From contig MLAK01000873.1 of assembly GCA_001839685.1 (NCBI GenBank), positions 1 through 51,882 on the forward strand: a stretch of DNA of 51,882 nucleotides. The letters run 5' to 3'. Under the pieces are notes generated by a model. The model had not been told where the DNA came from and made no database searches. It saw only the letters and a list, made by a program, of their open reading frames with translations. This document shows, one piece after another, positions 51,093 to 51,882 of the stretch. Position 1 is the first letter of the stretch; every line of letters begins with the position of its first letter. The stretch comes from Tritrichomonas foetus (lineage: Eukaryota > Parabasalia > Tritrichomonadida > Tritrichomonadidae). A program made the translations under genes and the position numbers.

Positions 51093-51845
51093 AATTGATT
51101 TATTTTTATTATATAAACTATGACTGTGTAAATGGTGTATTGTTTCTACATTGTTCATTTATCATGTGAGAAGCAGGAAACATAAATTGTTTGCCATAAG
51201 AATATTTTTTTCTTCATGAATATCTAATTGTAGATCTTTAGGAAGTGTTCTTTTGTTTTATTTTAGAAAAATATACATAAAATTTACAGCATGGCCTATA
51301 ACCGCCGAAATTGATAACATCAGTAAATCACATTCATTTTTTCACATACAAATTTTTCAATGAGTAAAGAAAAAAGAACGATATTTTCAATTGAAGCACA
51401 TAATTTTTGTATCATGAAAATTCTTGCGTCAGCAAACCCTCAAATTCTATTATCAATATTACTTTTTGAATGGAAATCTCATTCAATTTTTGAAAATATC
51501 TACTAATAAATAACTTTATTTTCAACGAAACTTACTTAATCCATCATTACAGGGGAAACTATGTTTATGATACTTATTCGTATAAATATGGAACATTTTA
51601 TCAAAGCAGTGAAACATTTTCAAAGAAAAAAGTGAAATAGTCGCTAGCGGTATTGAATGAATTAGAGAAAAAATGTTGTATTATTGTGGGGAATATTGAA
51701 AATCTTGAGAATGACCAAAATCAGAGTTTACTGGAAAATGATTGATAAATTGAGACATCTTTGAAAATATATTAGAAGAAGTTCACGAACATAGAAACAT
51801 TTCTTAAGAAAAATTGATATTGTCAAAGAAAATAGATGTATACAA
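51093..51845. other. Right-end intergenic region
   Basis: 753 bp without a supported gene. A stretch around 51655-51745 can be read as short polar peptides interrupted by adjacent stops and may be a coding relic. A 12-bp unit GATGTATACAAA is duplicated at 51835-51858, just at the edge of the terminal repeat. Confidence 0.4.
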
Positions 51846-51882
51846 AGATGTATACAAACCAAATAGTCTTAACGTACGAAAT
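51846..51882 (-). repeat. Right copy of 37-bp inverted repeat shared by both window ends
   Basis: Exact reverse complement of 8-44. Here the first 12 bases (GATGTATACAAA) are also present once more just outside, at 51835-51846, preceded by TA. Confidence 0.85.

Noticed and set aside
51655..51745. Possible coding relic near the right end
   Set aside because: Only about 25 codons read cleanly before adjacent stops, and no family is recognised.
1..51882. The whole window as a giant transposon or viral genome with terminal inverted repeats
   Set aside because: The content is ordinary cellular genes (V-ATPase, H3, NAC beta, karyopherin, RSPH1), with no integrase, polymerase or capsid gene. Matching contig ends are better explained by assembly breaks in one repeat.

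Overview
The window is nuclear DNA from a protist, most likely a trichomonad (parabasalid) close to Tritrichomonas or Trichomonas. The evidence is AT-rich sequence, long uninterrupted reading frames with standard stop codons, no visible introns, very short 5' leaders with TCATT initiator-like sites at some genes, TAAA overlapping some stop codons, and flagellar, vacuolar and chromatin genes typical of a flagellated eukaryote. The genus is inferred; no rRNA or diagnostic marker is present.

Left part (1-16700): a 2334-residue CHD-type protein with two chromodomains and a motor domain that appears catalytically dead; a V-ATPase subunit a; a 58-residue protein with an N-terminal myristoylation/palmitoylation signal; an importin-beta family karyopherin; a repeat island with a 150-bp element bounded by 20-bp inverted repeats; and a 172-residue protein of unknown function with a decayed paralog beside it.

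Middle part (16700-33400): a 2443-residue ubiquitin-specific protease, histone H3 with unusual substitutions, a basic 288-residue protein, a helical-repeat protein, a small coiled-coil protein, an ankyrin pseudogene, the NAC beta subunit and the radial-spoke head protein RSPH1. A 972-base assembly gap follows, with different tandem repeats on its two sides.

Right part (34600-51882): a protein with a Glu-Asn-Glu-Gly-Ser repeat tail, a probable beta-propeller protein, two large coiled-coil proteins transcribed divergently, a SANT-domain protein resembling the NCoR/SMRT second SANT domain, and a protein with ten 18-bp repeat units and CHD-like helical modules. The window begins and ends with the same 37-bp sequence in inverted orientation, most simply the edge of one dispersed repeat at which the assembly stopped.

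The genes do not form an operon. Several concern chromatin (the pseudo-remodeller, H3, the SANT protein and probably the last gene). A short motif, TATWTGGYC, recurs between genes, often close to start codons, and is a candidate regulatory element. Most start positions were moved to the first in-frame ATG, because the reading frames often extend upstream without one.
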